64,000 bases of DNA. Source: Acidovorax sp. DW039. GTDB lineage: Bacteria; Pseudomonadota; Gammaproteobacteria; Burkholderiales; Burkholderiaceae_C. The translations under genes were made by a program, and so were the position numbers. Location of the stretch: the NCBI RefSeq assembly GCF_037101375.1, contig NZ_AP029019.1:1-64000 (forward strand). Direction: 5' to 3'. The notes beneath the pieces were generated by a model. The model did no database searches, was not told the origin of the DNA, and saw only the letters and a program-made list of their open reading frames with translations. Positions 1-11,428 of this stretch are shown piece after piece. How positions within the stretch are numbered: the stretch's first letter is position 1; every line of letters begins with the position of its first letter.

Positions 1-1473
1 ATGACCGAGGAACCCTCCCGCAACCCCCATGCAAATCTGGGCTCAGATGCTGGCCAAGGCCTCTGGCAAGCCTGTGTCGAACAGCTGGCCCAAGACCTTC
101 CCGAACAGCAATTCAACACCTGGATCAAACCCCTGGTTGCCCAGGTGGCAGACGACTTCTCCAAGGTGACGCTGCTCGTTGCCAACCGCTTCAAGCTGGA
201 CTGGATTCGCGCCCAGTACGCGGGGCGCATTGCCGCCTTGCTGGAAGGCCTCTACGGCCAGCCCGTTACGCTGGAGCTGGCCATTGCCCAGCGTGAGGCC
301 GTCACCCGCACCTATGTGCGCCCGGTTACCGCGCCACAAGGGGTTACCCACAACACATCGCAAGGTTCCAACCCTGATGGGGGTGCGCCAGCGCCCACCC
401 AAACCAGCGCAAGCCAGGGTGGCAATGCCGAGGAAAGCTCGGCAGGCGTTTTCCGCAACCGCCTGAACCCCGCACTGACGTTTGAGACCCTGGTAGAAGG
501 TACCGCCAACCGCATGGCCCGCTCGGCCGCCATGCATGTGGCAGGCACGCCGGGGCATCTGTACAACCCCCTGTTCATCTACGGTGGCGTGGGCCTGGGC
601 AAAACCCACTTGGTGCACGCTGTGGGCAACCGCCTGCTGCAGGACAAGCCCGACGCCAAGATCCTCTACATCCACGCCGAGCAGTTCGTGTCCGACGTGG
701 TCAAGGCCTACCAGCGGCGCACTTTTGACGAGTTCAAAGAGCGCTACCACTCGCTCGACCTGCTGCTCATCGACGACGTGCAGTTCTTCGCCAACAAAGA
801 CCGCACGCAGGAGGAATTCTTCAACGCCTTTGAAGCCCTGCTGGCCAAAAAGAGCCACATCGTGATGACTTCGGACACGTATCCGAAGGGCTTGGCCAAC
901 ATCCACGAGCGGCTGGTATCGCGCTTTGATTCGGGCCTCACAGTGGCCATTGAGCCGCCTGAGCTGGAAATGCGCGTGGCCATTTTGATCAACAAAGCCC
1001 GCGCCGAAGCCACCGAAATGCCCGAAGAAGTTGCTTTCTTCGTGGCCAAAAACGTGCGCTCCAACGTGCGTGAACTGGAAGGTGCGCTGCGCAAAATCCT
1101 GGCGTACTCGCGCTTCAACCAGAAGGAAATTTCCATCCAGCTCGCCCGCGAGGCGCTGCGTGATCTGCTGTCCATTCAGAACCGACAGATTTCTGTGGAA
1201 AACATTCAAAAAACGGTGGCCGACTACTACAAGATCAAGGTCGCCGACATGTACAGCAAGAAGCGCCCGGCCAGCATTGCCCGCCCGCGCCAGATTGCGA
1301 TGTACCTGGCCAAGGAACTGACGCAAAAAAGCCTGCCGGAGATTGGGGAATTGTTTGGCGGGCGTGACCACACCACCGTGCTGCATGCGGTGCGCAAGAT
1401 CTCTGCCGAGCGCCAGCAGCTGACCGAACTGAACCAGCAGCTGCATGTGCTGGAGCAGACGCTCAAGGGTTGA
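1..1473 (+). CDS. dnaA: Chromosomal replication initiator DnaA
   Basis: Initiates replication by binding DnaA boxes and melting oriC. The 490-residue product has the full family layout: N-terminal DnaB-interaction domain, a low-complexity linker (about residues 105-150), an AAA+ domain with Walker [10 protein letters not shown] and Walker B IDDVQFF, and a C-terminal duplex-DNA-binding domain with the signature [15 protein letters not shown]. The window begins at its ATG, so its promoter and the likely oriC upstream are not visible. It is followed by dnaN and gyrB on the same strand, the usual order next to the origin. Identification is certain from sequence. Confidence 0.99.
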   Translation: MTEEPSRNPHANLGSDAGQGLWQACVEQLAQDLPEQQFNTWIKPLVAQVADDFSKVTLLVANRFKLDWIRAQYAGRIAALLEGLYGQPVTLELAIAQREAVTRTYVRPVTAPQGVTHNTSQGSNPDGGAPAPTQTSASQGGNAEESSAGVFRNRLNPALTFETLVEGTANRMARSAAMHVAGTPGHLYNPLFIYGGVGLGKTHLVHAVGNRLLQDKPDAKILYIHAEQFVSDVVKAYQRRTFDEFKERYHSLDLLLIDDVQFFANKDRTQEEFFNAFEALLAKKSHIVMTSDTYPKGLANIHERLVSRFDSGLTVAIEPPELEMRVAILINKARAEATEMPEEVAFFVAKNVRSNVRELEGALRKILAYSRFNQKEISIQLAREALRDLLSIQNRQISVENIQKTVADYYKIKVADMYSKKRPASIARPRQIAMYLAKELTQKSLPEIGELFGGRDHTTVLHAVRKISAERQQLTELNQQLHVLEQTLKG

Positions 1474-1617
1474 GGCGGACGTGCAACCCACGCCCACCAC
1501 AAACATCTTTGCAGCCCCCGTTCGCGGGCAAAATGGCGTGCTGTGCAGCACGGGGGAGGCGCGACGGGCGCCACAGCTGTTCCAGCACCGTCCTAAAAAC
1601 CACAAGAGGTTGATGAC

Positions 1618-2736
1618 ATGATCGTCCTGAAGGCAACACAAGACAAGGTTCTCGCAGTTCTGCAATCGGTCGCCGGTATCGTCGAGCGCCGCCATACGCT
1701 GCCCATCCTGGCCAACGTGCTGATCCGCAAGACGGGCAATGCACTGCAGCTGACCACCAGCGACCTCGAAATCCAGATCCGCACCACCGCTGAGCTGGGT
1801 GGCGACACGGGCGACTTCACCACCACCGTGGGTGCGCGCAAGCTCATCGACATCCTGAAAACCATGCCCGGCGACCAGACCGTGAGTCTGGAGTCGAGCC
1901 AGTCCAAACTGATTCTGAAGGGCGGCAAGAGCCGCTTCACGCTGCAAAGCCTGCCAGCCGAGGACTTCCCGCTGGTGCAGGAATCCGCAGCCTTCGGCCC
2001 CGTGTTTGCAGTGCCACAAAAGACGCTGAAGGATCTGCTGGGCCAGGTGTCGTTTGCCATGGCCGTGCAGGATATCCGTTACTACCTCAACGGCATTCTG
2101 TTTGTGGCAGAGGGCAAGACCCTGAGCCTGGTGGCCACCGACGGTCACCGCCTGGCCTTTGCGAGCGCCACGCTGGATGTGGAAGTGCCCAAGCAGGAAG
2201 TCATCCTGCCGCGCAAGACCGTGATTGAGCTGCAGCGCCTGCTTTCTGACGCGGGCGGCGAGAACCAGCCCCACATCGAGATGCAGTTTGCCAACAACCA
2301 GGCCAAGTTCACCTTTGGCGGCATGGAGTTCGTCACCAAGCTGGTGGAAGGCAAGTTCCCTGACTACAACCGCGTCATCCCCAAGAACCACCAGAACAGC
2401 GTGACCCTGGGCCGCGCGCCGCTGCTGGCCAGCCTGCAGCGCACTGCCATCATGACCAGCGACAAGTTCAAGGGCGTGCGCCTGAACATCGAGCCCGGCA
2501 CGCTGCGTGTGGCGTCCAACAACGCCGAGCAGGAAGAGGCGGTGGACGAGCTCGACATCGACTACGGTGGCGACACCATCGAGATCGGTTTCAACGTGAC
2601 CTATCTCATCGACGCCCTGGCCAACATGGGCCAGGACATGGTCAAGATCGACCTGCAGGACGGCAACAGCTCCGCGCTGATGACCATTCCCGACAACGAC
2701 TCGTTCAAGTACGTGGTGATGCCGATGCGCATCTGA
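1618..2736 (+). CDS. dnaN: DNA polymerase III beta sliding clamp
   Basis: Ring-shaped processivity clamp that tethers DNA polymerase III to DNA. The 372-residue length is that of full bacterial clamps (three repeated domains). It starts MIVLKATQDKVLAVLQSVAG and ends with the clamp C-terminus YVVMPMRI. A ribosome site AAGAGG lies just before the ATG. It sits 144 bases after dnaA with no gene between, so it may be read from the dnaA promoter and from one in the gap. Nothing unusual was seen. Confidence 0.99.
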   Translation: MIVLKATQDKVLAVLQSVAGIVERRHTLPILANVLIRKTGNALQLTTSDLEIQIRTTAELGGDTGDFTTTVGARKLIDILKTMPGDQTVSLESSQSKLILKGGKSRFTLQSLPAEDFPLVQESAAFGPVFAVPQKTLKDLLGQVSFAMAVQDIRYYLNGILFVAEGKTLSLVATDGHRLAFASATLDVEVPKQEVILPRKTVIELQRLLSDAGGENQPHIEMQFANNQAKFTFGGMEFVTKLVEGKFPDYNRVIPKNHQNSVTLGRAPLLASLQRTAIMTSDKFKGVRLNIEPGTLRVASNNAEQEEAVDELDIDYGGDTIEIGFNVTYLIDALANMGQDMVKIDLQDGNSSALMTIPDNDSFKYVVMPMRI

Positions 2737-2796
2737 CCGTCCACCTGAGGCGACATGCGGCACCTGCGGGTGCCGCATCACCATTTGCAACGAGCT

Positions 2797-2850
2797 GTAT
2801 CGCTATCAATTTAATAGCTTCCAGCGCTTATCCTATAAGCACCAGAAGCA
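2797..2850. repeat. Small intergenic repeat with inner palindrome
   Basis: The dnaN-gyrB gap contains GCTATCAATTTAATAGC (a palindrome) followed by AGCGCTTATCC and ATAAGC. Related strings occur at 53817-53852 and 55737-55772. Repeats of this type are scattered in Comamonadaceae intergenic regions (general knowledge, from memory). No function is assigned. Confidence 0.5.
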
Positions 2851-2857
2851 TTTTTGA

Positions 2858-5554
<2,697 letters not shown>

Positions 5555-5741
5555 CATATGTAGGTTCTTATTGATCTTGCAAATATTCCTAGTACTTGCA
5601 AATTTCAATAAGGCCTCGCTCCTATGCAGCACGACACGGATCGTGAGCTTAAGGCTCGGTGAGAGATTGCAATTCAATTGATTTAACTGCCAAGCAATCC
5701 TCCCCGTCCAGCTCTTCCCACGAAGTTGAGTCTACGGAGAA
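5555..5741. other. Left junction of the accessory island
   Basis: This stretch has no gene. It is AT-richer than gyrB and holds a direct repeat CTTGCAAAT (5576-5584 and 5595-5603), framed by TTATTG and CAATAA as an inverted pair. It may mark the island boundary. No matching copy was found by eye near 52.1 kb, so no attachment site is claimed. Confidence 0.3.
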
Positions 5742-6335
5742 TCAGCCGTACATTGCCCAGGCGGGTTGACCACTACCAAACTTCTTTAGCGTCGACCAAC
5801 GTACGCCGAGCTCTTCGACGAAGATGTCTGGTCTTCCGTCCTTGTAAGTATCCTTTTGGACGATTGGATACAGGCCTATGTACTCCTGGCCCTTGAATGT
5901 GTCTGTCTGACTGTCAAGGACCGGCATGATGGGCACGCCGTCGGGCATGAAGCCATCGAAGTAGCCCAGTTCCCAAGGCATCCACTTCGACGAACTTGAG
6001 TTGCCGCTCGACAAATAGATGAGCGACTTTGATTGCCTCATCCGTTGCCGCAGAACTGCGGCGGTCTCCTTTGTCACCGCACGGCGATCCAGCAGCGCGT
6101 CCTCAACCCAGTCCACGTAGACTTTGAGTCCGTTTTCCTCCAGAAGTTGTTTGATTCCAAGCACGATTTCGGCATCGGCGATCGAATGCGAAAGGAAGAC
6201 ATCGAACCTGTCGGCAGCAGTAGCCGCAGTCACCGACTCTTTCAGAACTCGCCCCGGATTCGACCCGAAACTCTTCTGTAAGCCACGACTTCTCGCTGCA
6301 GCGGTGCGCGCCTCTGATTTTGTGAAGTAGGCCAT
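5742..6335 (-). CDS. TIR-domain protein (last gene of the TIR/SLOG operon)
   Basis: A 197-residue protein. After a basic N-terminal stretch of about 40 residues comes a TIR fold: DRFDVFLSHSIADAE (first beta strand and BB-type loop), LKVYVDW, SLIYLSSGNSSSSKW, then WELGYFDG, whose glutamate sits where TIR NADases carry their catalytic residue. Bacterial TIR proteins of this kind cleave NAD+ or make NAD-derived signals in anti-phage defence (family knowledge). It lies 115 bases after the SLOG gene and is the fourth TIR protein of the set. Whether it is the signal maker or an NAD-depleting effector cannot be told from sequence. Confidence 0.85.
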   Translation of the reverse strand: MAYFTKSEARTAAARSRGLQKSFGSNPGRVLKESVTAATAADRFDVFLSHSIADAEIVLGIKQLLEENGLKVYVDWVEDALLDRRAVTKETAAVLRQRMRQSKSLIYLSSGNSSSSKWMPWELGYFDGFMPDGVPIMPVLDSQTDTFKGQEYIGLYPIVQKDTYKDGRPDIFVEELGVRWSTLKKFGSGQPAWAMYG

Positions 6336-6450
6336 AGCTCTACTGACTCCTCGGCTTCGAGAATATTGGTGCCTGCTGCTGTGCTGCTAGAGCTGTAGAC
6401 GGCATCACAGCTTGTTCAGTGCACCTATATTGTGGAAATTTGCACTCGAA

Positions 6451-7062
6451 CTACGCACCACGGGGCCGAGTGCCTCTCGGACGATTCACTGGGGGTTTAC
6501 GGTCGATAGCTCGATGAAAGAGGCTAGCAAAGTCGACATCATCGATGTCCACTTGGTGTGCCCCTGCGACACGTAGCGCAATCTCTCGAGCAGCACCACC
6601 AGCAGCAGCTACTGGCAAGACGAAAGCGTTCGGGTGGTGCTGCTGAAACAGTGCCAACTCTGCTTCAACGCCGTCCATGCCCCCAATGAGCACTGCACCG
6701 ACGAGGTCTTCGCGGGAAAGCATCGTTTGACGCATAAGGGACAGACTCGCATCACGATCATCTGGCACCGCATCCGTAAAAACAGTATTACCGAATCGAG
6801 CGTTCTCTTCTGGAAATCTGTCCTTGAAGAAGTGGCTTTGGTAGAGCACTACCGAGTCGGCGTAGTTCACATCCAGATCCTCACAAATGCTCCAGATCAT
6901 CGGCGTAATGGAGGGATGCCCACCCCACACGATGCGATGTGTGCGAATCACTGATATCACTAGTTCCCGGACTGCGCACTGAATCAGAAACGGGTTTGCC
7001 GTCTCGTGATAGTTGCCCCGACCAACGACTGGTACGCTTGCGGATAGGAAGATCGCATCCAT
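6451..7062 (-). CDS. SLOG-type (Rossmann-like) nucleotide-sensor protein
   Basis: A 203-residue protein. Near the start is AIFLSASVP; later come RIVWGGHPSITPMIW and VGAVLIGGMDGVEAELALF. This is the pattern of glycine-rich loops separated by Rossmann strands typical of SLOG/LOG-like domains, which bind NAD-derived nucleotides. In Thoeris defence a SLOG domain of ThsA senses the signal made by the TIR protein ThsB. Here the SLOG domain stands alone: no SIR2 or membrane effector part is visible. The frame opens at a TTG (7074); the ATG at 7062, two bases after the preceding TIR gene's stop and preceded by GGA, is the better start. Confidence 0.75.
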   Translation of the reverse strand: MDAIFLSASVPVVGRGNYHETANPFLIQCAVRELVISVIRTHRIVWGGHPSITPMIWSICEDLDVNYADSVVLYQSHFFKDRFPEENARFGNTVFTDAVPDDRDASLSLMRQTMLSREDLVGAVLIGGMDGVEAELALFQQHHPNAFVLPVAAAGGAAREIALRVAGAHQVDIDDVDFASLFHRAIDRKPPVNRPRGTRPRGA

Positions 7063-7064
7063 GG

Positions 7065-8207
7065 TTACGTCCAATCAGCAAATTGCCAGCCGGCTTCACA
7101 CGCCTTGACCCATCTTGCGGTCTTGACATGCTCACCCAACCAGTCGATGTGCTTGACCCACGACGGCAATAGCCCAACATGGTCGTAGACGACGGCTGGC
7201 GGGTTATCCCCGGCATGAGTTGTAGCGTCATGCAAAGTCACGGAGGTGGGAACCCCAATAGTCGGGTATGCCACGACGTCGCGTCCGTCTGGCAACTGCA
7301 AATAGACGGCCTTGTGGGGTCCTACGCCTTGAAGCCGACCCCCTATCATTTCTATCTCATTCCGAATGCGTCCCACCATATTCACGTGCCGAACTGCGAT
7401 CCCCTCACTTCGGGCAGCCTCCACTTGCGTGCAGATGCGCTCGATAGCAGATACTGCGAGGTGCCCTGTAGACGCATCAATTTCTGTGGCGAGCAACTCC
7501 GCTCGGCTGGTCGTTGCTGTGCGGATGGACGGGGTCATGTCTGGCCACTCAACCCGAAGTATCGCCACGCCCTTGGCAAGAGCTCGGGCGAACTCGGCGC
7601 TGGTCCAGCGGCTCTCGAAGTATGTCGGTGTATCCAACATCAGCAGGACATCTGCGTCGCAGAGCCGGTGCCAGAGCGCTGACTGAAAGTCCTCCGCTGG
7701 CGCAATCGCGTGGGTGTCGAGGAAGACATCGAATAGCCTTGCACTTAGCGCATCGAACAGCTGTAACGCGGCCTGCCTTGCCTCGTCACGACGATAGCTA
7801 AGAAAGATGCGCCTTTGGCGCGGCAGCAGGCCAGCGCACTCCAGAAGCGCAGAGGCCACTCGTCTCGCGCCGGCAGCTCCGTACTCCAGGGAGTTGATAG
7901 GCCAGAGTTGTGCTGGCAACTCAGCTCTGACTCGAGTCAGGGAGGACACAACGGGAAGCACCGGCATTACCCGAGAAAGCAAGGCGGTGACATCCATAGC
8001 CGAAGCGACTTCCGACCCGAAGAATGCTGCGGCTGCCGAAGTGCGGTTGCTTGGCGCGAAGGTGCGAGGGCGAATGTTTAGCCCTACATCGAACCCTAGC
8101 CGTAGCCCGAACGCAGTAAGGGCTTGTTCAATCTCCTTGACCACTGCAGCAGCCTGGTCGTCTGTTGGATCCCCCATCAGGGCCAGTTCGTAGATCGGTG
8201 TAGTCAT
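7065..8207 (-). CDS. TIR-domain protein with unknown N- and C-terminal domains
   Basis: A 380-residue three-part protein. Residues 1 to about 130 form a predicted alpha/beta domain I do not recognise. Residues about 135-250 are a TIR domain: RRIFLSYRRDEAR, FDVFLDTH, DVLLMLDTPTYFESRW, then TSAEFARAL with the conserved glutamate. A further domain of about 130 residues follows. The open frame runs up to 8318, but ATG 8207 gives a start 19 bases after the preceding TIR gene and begins MTTPIYELALMGD. It is tightly packed with the SLOG gene (2-base gap). Likely a signal producer or effector in the TIR/SLOG system; the role is inference. Confidence 0.85.
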   Translation of the reverse strand: MTTPIYELALMGDPTDDQAAAVVKEIEQALTAFGLRLGFDVGLNIRPRTFAPSNRTSAAAAFFGSEVASAMDVTALLSRVMPVLPVVSSLTRVRAELPAQLWPINSLEYGAAGARRVASALLECAGLLPRQRRIFLSYRRDEARQAALQLFDALSARLFDVFLDTHAIAPAEDFQSALWHRLCDADVLLMLDTPTYFESRWTSAEFARALAKGVAILRVEWPDMTPSIRTATTSRAELLATEIDASTGHLAVSAIERICTQVEAARSEGIAVRHVNMVGRIRNEIEMIGGRLQGVGPHKAVYLQLPDGRDVVAYPTIGVPTSVTLHDATTHAGDNPPAVVYDHVGLLPSWVKHIDWLGEHVKTARWVKACEAGWQFADWT

Positions 8208-8226
8208 ATCGCGAGATCGAATCGTT

Positions 8227-8826
8227 TCAAGCGAGCAGGCGCTTGAGGTTGTCCCAGTTCCACGAATATAGCCGTCCGGCGTTCGAAACGGCGGTGTAGT
8301 TCCCGTCCTTGTATCCAATGATCTGAACGATCGGCACGCCTTCTTCGCGAGCCATCACCACTTCTTTCAGGACACCCTGCGCTTTGTGCGTGTGACGGCC
8401 GACCATGACCAAGACGAGCTCCGAGCGCTTGATCGCCGCTCGTGCCTTCTTGGGCCATTCAGGTTCTGGAGCGGCCTCCTTGAGAGAATGGTCGACGACC
8501 TCGAATGGGGAGTCTGCGAGACGCGCCTGTCCGATGATGAAGTCCTTTAGGACTCGATCGTTGTCGAAGTCGAAACTGACGAAAACCTTCTTCTTACTCA
8601 CCCGACTCTCCCTGAGAAACTGTCTTGCGATCGATGCAGTTGCGCCGCCGAGCAACGCGCCACCGATTCCCGGAAGCACGGCATGTCCCACCAAAGCACC
8701 CATCGCGGCGGCGGCGACACTTCCATCTGATACTTGGCCATCATGGGTACGGCAGTAGTCGCTCCCTGACCGAGCGGCGTTCAGGCAGCGCCTACCGCTC
8801 TTGGTGCTTGCCTCGCAACGCCTCAT
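8227..8826 (-). CDS. TIR-like protein with N-terminal zinc-type motif and glycine-rich segment
   Basis: A 199-residue protein. Residues 1-30 carry a CxxxTxxGxxC...CxxH pattern (RRCEASTKSGRRC, DYCRTH) like small zinc knuckles. Residues about 38-70 are a hydrophobic glycine/alanine-rich stretch (PGIGGALLGGATASIA) that could be a membrane or oligomerisation segment. Residues about 78-190 are a ThsB-like TIR fold (KKVFVSFDFDNDRVLKDF, LVLVMVGRHT, LKEVVMAREEG with the candidate catalytic glutamate, VPIVQIIGY). Start ATG 8826 overlaps the previous stop by four bases (ATGA), supporting translational coupling. The membrane-like segment makes it a candidate effector. Confidence 0.8.
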   Translation of the reverse strand: MRRCEASTKSGRRCLNAARSGSDYCRTHDGQVSDGSVAAAAMGALVGHAVLPGIGGALLGGATASIARQFLRESRVSKKKVFVSFDFDNDRVLKDFIIGQARLADSPFEVVDHSLKEAAPEPEWPKKARAAIKRSELVLVMVGRHTHKAQGVLKEVVMAREEGVPIVQIIGYKDGNYTAVSNAGRLYSWNWDNLKRLLA

Positions 8827-9320
8827 TTCTTGGTTCTGCTGGCAATCGCTGCTTCGATCCAAGACTCCAGATTCGCCTTGATGTGGGCATAGACATCGGT
8901 GCTGCTGGACCCCGGCGGATCGTAGGTTTTCACCACGGTGGACAGCTTCGCACCAGTCGACTTCAAAGTCACGTGGTCGAACGGGTTCGCGCCCTTCGTG
9001 CTGGTCGTGCCATCGCTGTTCTTCAGGTTGTGGACATGGACACCGAGGATGCCCTTGCCATCGTTCCATGCCTTCACGATTTCATGATTGATCCACTTGC
9101 GTTTGGCTGTGCCCGAGCCAATCAGCACCACCACGCAGCTGCGGCCATCCATCTGATCAGCGATCCACTTCTCAATGGCCTTGTCACCACCCTTCGTGAT
9201 GGTCTCCCAATCGTTGTCCTTGGCGGGTTGGTTACCCTCGATCGCCCCAATGTTGCGTACCTGGGAGGCACGCCAGTTGTCAGGGGTGTAGTGGAAGCTA
9301 TAGAAAACTCGACGTGTCAT
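8823..9320 (-). CDS. TIR-like protein, ThsB type (first gene of the TIR/SLOG operon)
   Basis: A 165-residue single-domain protein resembling the Thoeris ThsB TIR-like family (formerly DUF1863). It has RRVFYSFHYTPDNWRASQVRN at the N-terminus, SCVVVLIGSGTAKRKW in the core, then INHEIVKAW with the conserved glutamate, and GILGVHVHNL. ThsB proteins recognise infection and make an NAD-derived cyclic signal (family knowledge). It opens a five-gene minus-strand operon and lies 78 bases downstream of the predicted start site of a near-perfect sigma-54 promoter (9409-9424). Family membership is well supported; function in this locus is inferred. Confidence 0.85.
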   Translation of the reverse strand: MTRRVFYSFHYTPDNWRASQVRNIGAIEGNQPAKDNDWETITKGGDKAIEKWIADQMDGRSCVVVLIGSGTAKRKWINHEIVKAWNDGKGILGVHVHNLKNSDGTTSTKGANPFDHVTLKSTGAKLSTVVKTYDPPGSSSTDVYAHIKANLESWIEAAIASRTKK

Positions 9321-9408
9321 ATTGATCTCCAGTTTTAAATGAACTTGAACGCAGCCGACCCGGCCACCTCTCGGGCGGCCAGCCAGTCGGCGCCCATACC
9401 ACTACAAA

Positions 9409-9424
9409 TGCGAGCGTCGTGCCA
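9409..9424 (-). promoter_or_regulatory. Sigma-54 (-24/-12) promoter of the TIR/SLOG operon
   Basis: On the minus strand the sequence reads TGGCACGACGCTCGCA. Against the consensus TGGCACG-N4-TTGCW only one position differs (TCGC for TTGC), and the GG and GC pairs have the required spacing. Transcription would start near 9398, giving a leader of about 78 bases to the first TIR gene. A second promoter of the same variant lies before hsdR. A sigma-54 activator gene lies 11 kb upstream in the same block. Confidence 0.75.
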
Positions 9425-9431
9425 ACGTGCA

Positions 9432-9444
9432 ATTCCATATGAAT
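9432..9444. promoter_or_regulatory. ATTCC...GAAT element upstream of the -24 box
   Basis: ATTCCATATGAAT, an imperfect palindrome beginning 8 bases upstream of the -24 box. A perfect palindrome of the same outline (ATTCCGCGGAAT, 20379-20390) lies 9 bases upstream of the hsdR -24 box. It could be a binding site shared by both promoters. Evidence is only similarity and position. Confidence 0.35.
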
Positions 9445-9636
9445 CAATGGCTTAGCGCGCGACACCTCCTTCATGCATACAATTTTCTTTCGCAATCACA
9501 AAAATATTTCTGGTCGCAGATGTTTATCCCGTGCCAATGACGACTTGTGGTGTGCGTCCTGCAAAGACATCTTGAAGCTGCGCGGACCGTGGCCACGCAA
9601 CTTAGGCGTGCGCCCCTCAGCCTTGCCCATTAGCCG

Positions 9637-11394
9637 TCAGCCACCCGCCTGAACCGAAAGCTGCCAGTCCACCGAGCGGCGGGCCGATGCGATGGCGTCA
9701 GCGAACGTCGCCACCTCCACATCCGGCTCCCGCCGCTCGTCGGGAAAGTCCGCTGACCGACCGCCACCCATCACCAAAACCTTGATGGGCTTGTTCATGT
9801 GCTTTCGCAGCTCGTGCCTGTAGCTGATGGCCTGGATGTAGTCGTCGTGGTTCAGCGGGTGCGACGGGCGCTTGAACTCAATCAGCAGGCAGGCGCCGTT
9901 CAAGTCCTCGTTGAGCAGCAGGTCGGGACGCTCCTTCGCCTTGTCACCGGTGTACTTGCGGCCCAAGGCATCCTCTACCGTGCGCCTGAGGGTCTGGTTG
10001 GAACGGAAGAAGGTGTACGTCGGCCCCAGGATCCACAGGTTGCGCTCAATCGCCTTGTGCATCTCGGCCTCGCGAGTGGCCGGATTTCGCGCAAGTTCCT
10101 CAAGCTCATCGAGAAACTGCGTACGCGCTTTGGCCTGGGTGACCAAGGTGGCCATGTCGGCCATGCCGAACTCGTCCAGCGCTGCCGAGATGGCGACCAC
10201 GTCCTTCCTTGCGGCGTCATGGATGTGCGACAGGACGGCGCCGTACTCCGCGTGTTCAATGGCATCGAGCAGCACATGCACGTACTGCTCCAGCTTGCTG
10301 GGCTCCTCACCATAGAACCGTTCAAGCACACGTCGTACGGCTTGGTCAGCAAACTCCCGGCGATGCTCTGGCATCGCCGCCAACCTGTCCTTGATGGCCC
10401 GGGTGACCCGCGCCTGGGCCAGCTGGATCTCGCGGCTGTACCGCTCCTTATAGGCCGCAATCAGGATGGGTTGGATCTGCTCGGTCACCGCCAACAACAG
10501 GCTGCTGTTCTCGATCACGCTGTCCCAGCCTGCCGTGACATGGTCGCGCAAGCCATCGGCTTGCACCTCGCCGTAGAGCTTTGACTTCAGCTTCTGTGGA
10601 AAGTCCTCGCGCTCTTCCAGACCGAAGAAGGACGGCTTGCCGACCACCTTGCCGTCAACACGCAAGACGATGCCAGCTTGCCGCTGCGCCGAGCGCTCGT
10701 CAGCAATCGCGAATCGAAGCTGAACGGAACCGACCCCGGGCACCTCCAGACTCTCGTCGGTGTAGGTGCCGACGACATCATCGACACCCAGCAGCTTGCT
10801 GTCGACATGGACAGCGAAGTCCACGGCGCGCCCGTACTCGAAGATCAGCACCTGCCGCATCCGGCTCGCATCAGGGAACGCAAGCTCGCCATGCAGGGAT
10901 TGAAGTGTGATGGTGGTGCCGTGCAGCTCCGGAGCGCAGCGTTCGGTCTCGATCTGGATCGGCAAGTGCTCGATGTCTTCGACGCCCGCCAGATCTCTCA
11001 TGCGCAGCGTGAAGCGGCTCAGCGTGCCCCGTGTGCGCGTCTCGAGCGTCATCTCCGCCGCAGCCATCAGGCCGGCGAACTTGCCGATGCCCTTGCGGCC
11101 CTTCACAAGCCGCTGCTTGCCTGCCGTCCGCTCACCGCGGTGCTCGCGGCGATCCCGCGCGATGGCCAAGTAATGTGATTCGAGCTCGGCTCGTGTCATG
11201 CCCGACCCATCATCCGCAATGACGATGGGCGCATCCGTCATCGGTGCAGGCAGCGAGATCCAGACGTTCTCGGCGTCTGCATCCCATGCGTTGTCGACCA
11301 GTTCCTTGAGTGCCTTCTCCGTCGACGGGTATTCCTGGCTCAGCAGCCGGGCCAACCTGGAATCCACTTGAAAGCGAGCAGTCTTTGCTGTCAT
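9637..11394 (-). CDS. GHKL-type ATPase with C-terminal restriction-nuclease-like domain
   Basis: A 585-residue protein. The N-terminal third is a GHKL (Hsp90/MutL/MORC-like) ATP-binding domain: ALKELVDNAWDADAE (N box), DDGSGMT (G1 box), KGRKGIGKFAG (lid/G2). A helical middle follows. Near residues 490-540, DLLLNEDLNGACLLIEFKRP has the D...ExK arrangement of PD-(D/E)XK nucleases, followed by a QAISYRHEL helix. Such GHKL-nuclease fusions occur in several bacterial defence operons. It is the last gene of the hsd operon, 34 bases after the PLD-like gene, and is followed by 316 bases holding the TIR operon promoter. Its own activity and target are unknown. Confidence 0.8.
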   Translation of the reverse strand: MTAKTARFQVDSRLARLLSQEYPSTEKALKELVDNAWDADAENVWISLPAPMTDAPIVIADDGSGMTRAELESHYLAIARDRREHRGERTAGKQRLVKGRKGIGKFAGLMAAAEMTLETRTRGTLSRFTLRMRDLAGVEDIEHLPIQIETERCAPELHGTTITLQSLHGELAFPDASRMRQVLIFEYGRAVDFAVHVDSKLLGVDDVVGTYTDESLEVPGVGSVQLRFAIADERSAQRQAGIVLRVDGKVVGKPSFFGLEEREDFPQKLKSKLYGEVQADGLRDHVTAGWDSVIENSSLLLAVTEQIQPILIAAYKERYSREIQLAQARVTRAIKDRLAAMPEHRREFADQAVRRVLERFYGEEPSKLEQYVHVLLDAIEHAEYGAVLSHIHDAARKDVVAISAALDEFGMADMATLVTQAKARTQFLDELEELARNPATREAEMHKAIERNLWILGPTYTFFRSNQTLRRTVEDALGRKYTGDKAKERPDLLLNEDLNGACLLIEFKRPSHPLNHDDYIQAISYRHELRKHMNKPIKVLVMGGGRSADFPDERREPDVEVATFADAIASARRSVDWQLSVQAGG

Positions 11395-11428
11395 CGTCTT
11401 CCTCCCTGAAGATTTGTAGTCAGTGTTC

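Noticed and set aside
43..2790. 915-codon open frame on the minus strand opposite dnaA and dnaN
   Set aside because: Antisense shadow of high-GC coding sequence; its product has no recognisable domain while both sense genes are certain.
9530..9545. Second TGGCACG on the minus strand upstream of the TIR operon
   Set aside because: No GC pair at the -12 position, so it does not form a sigma-54 promoter.
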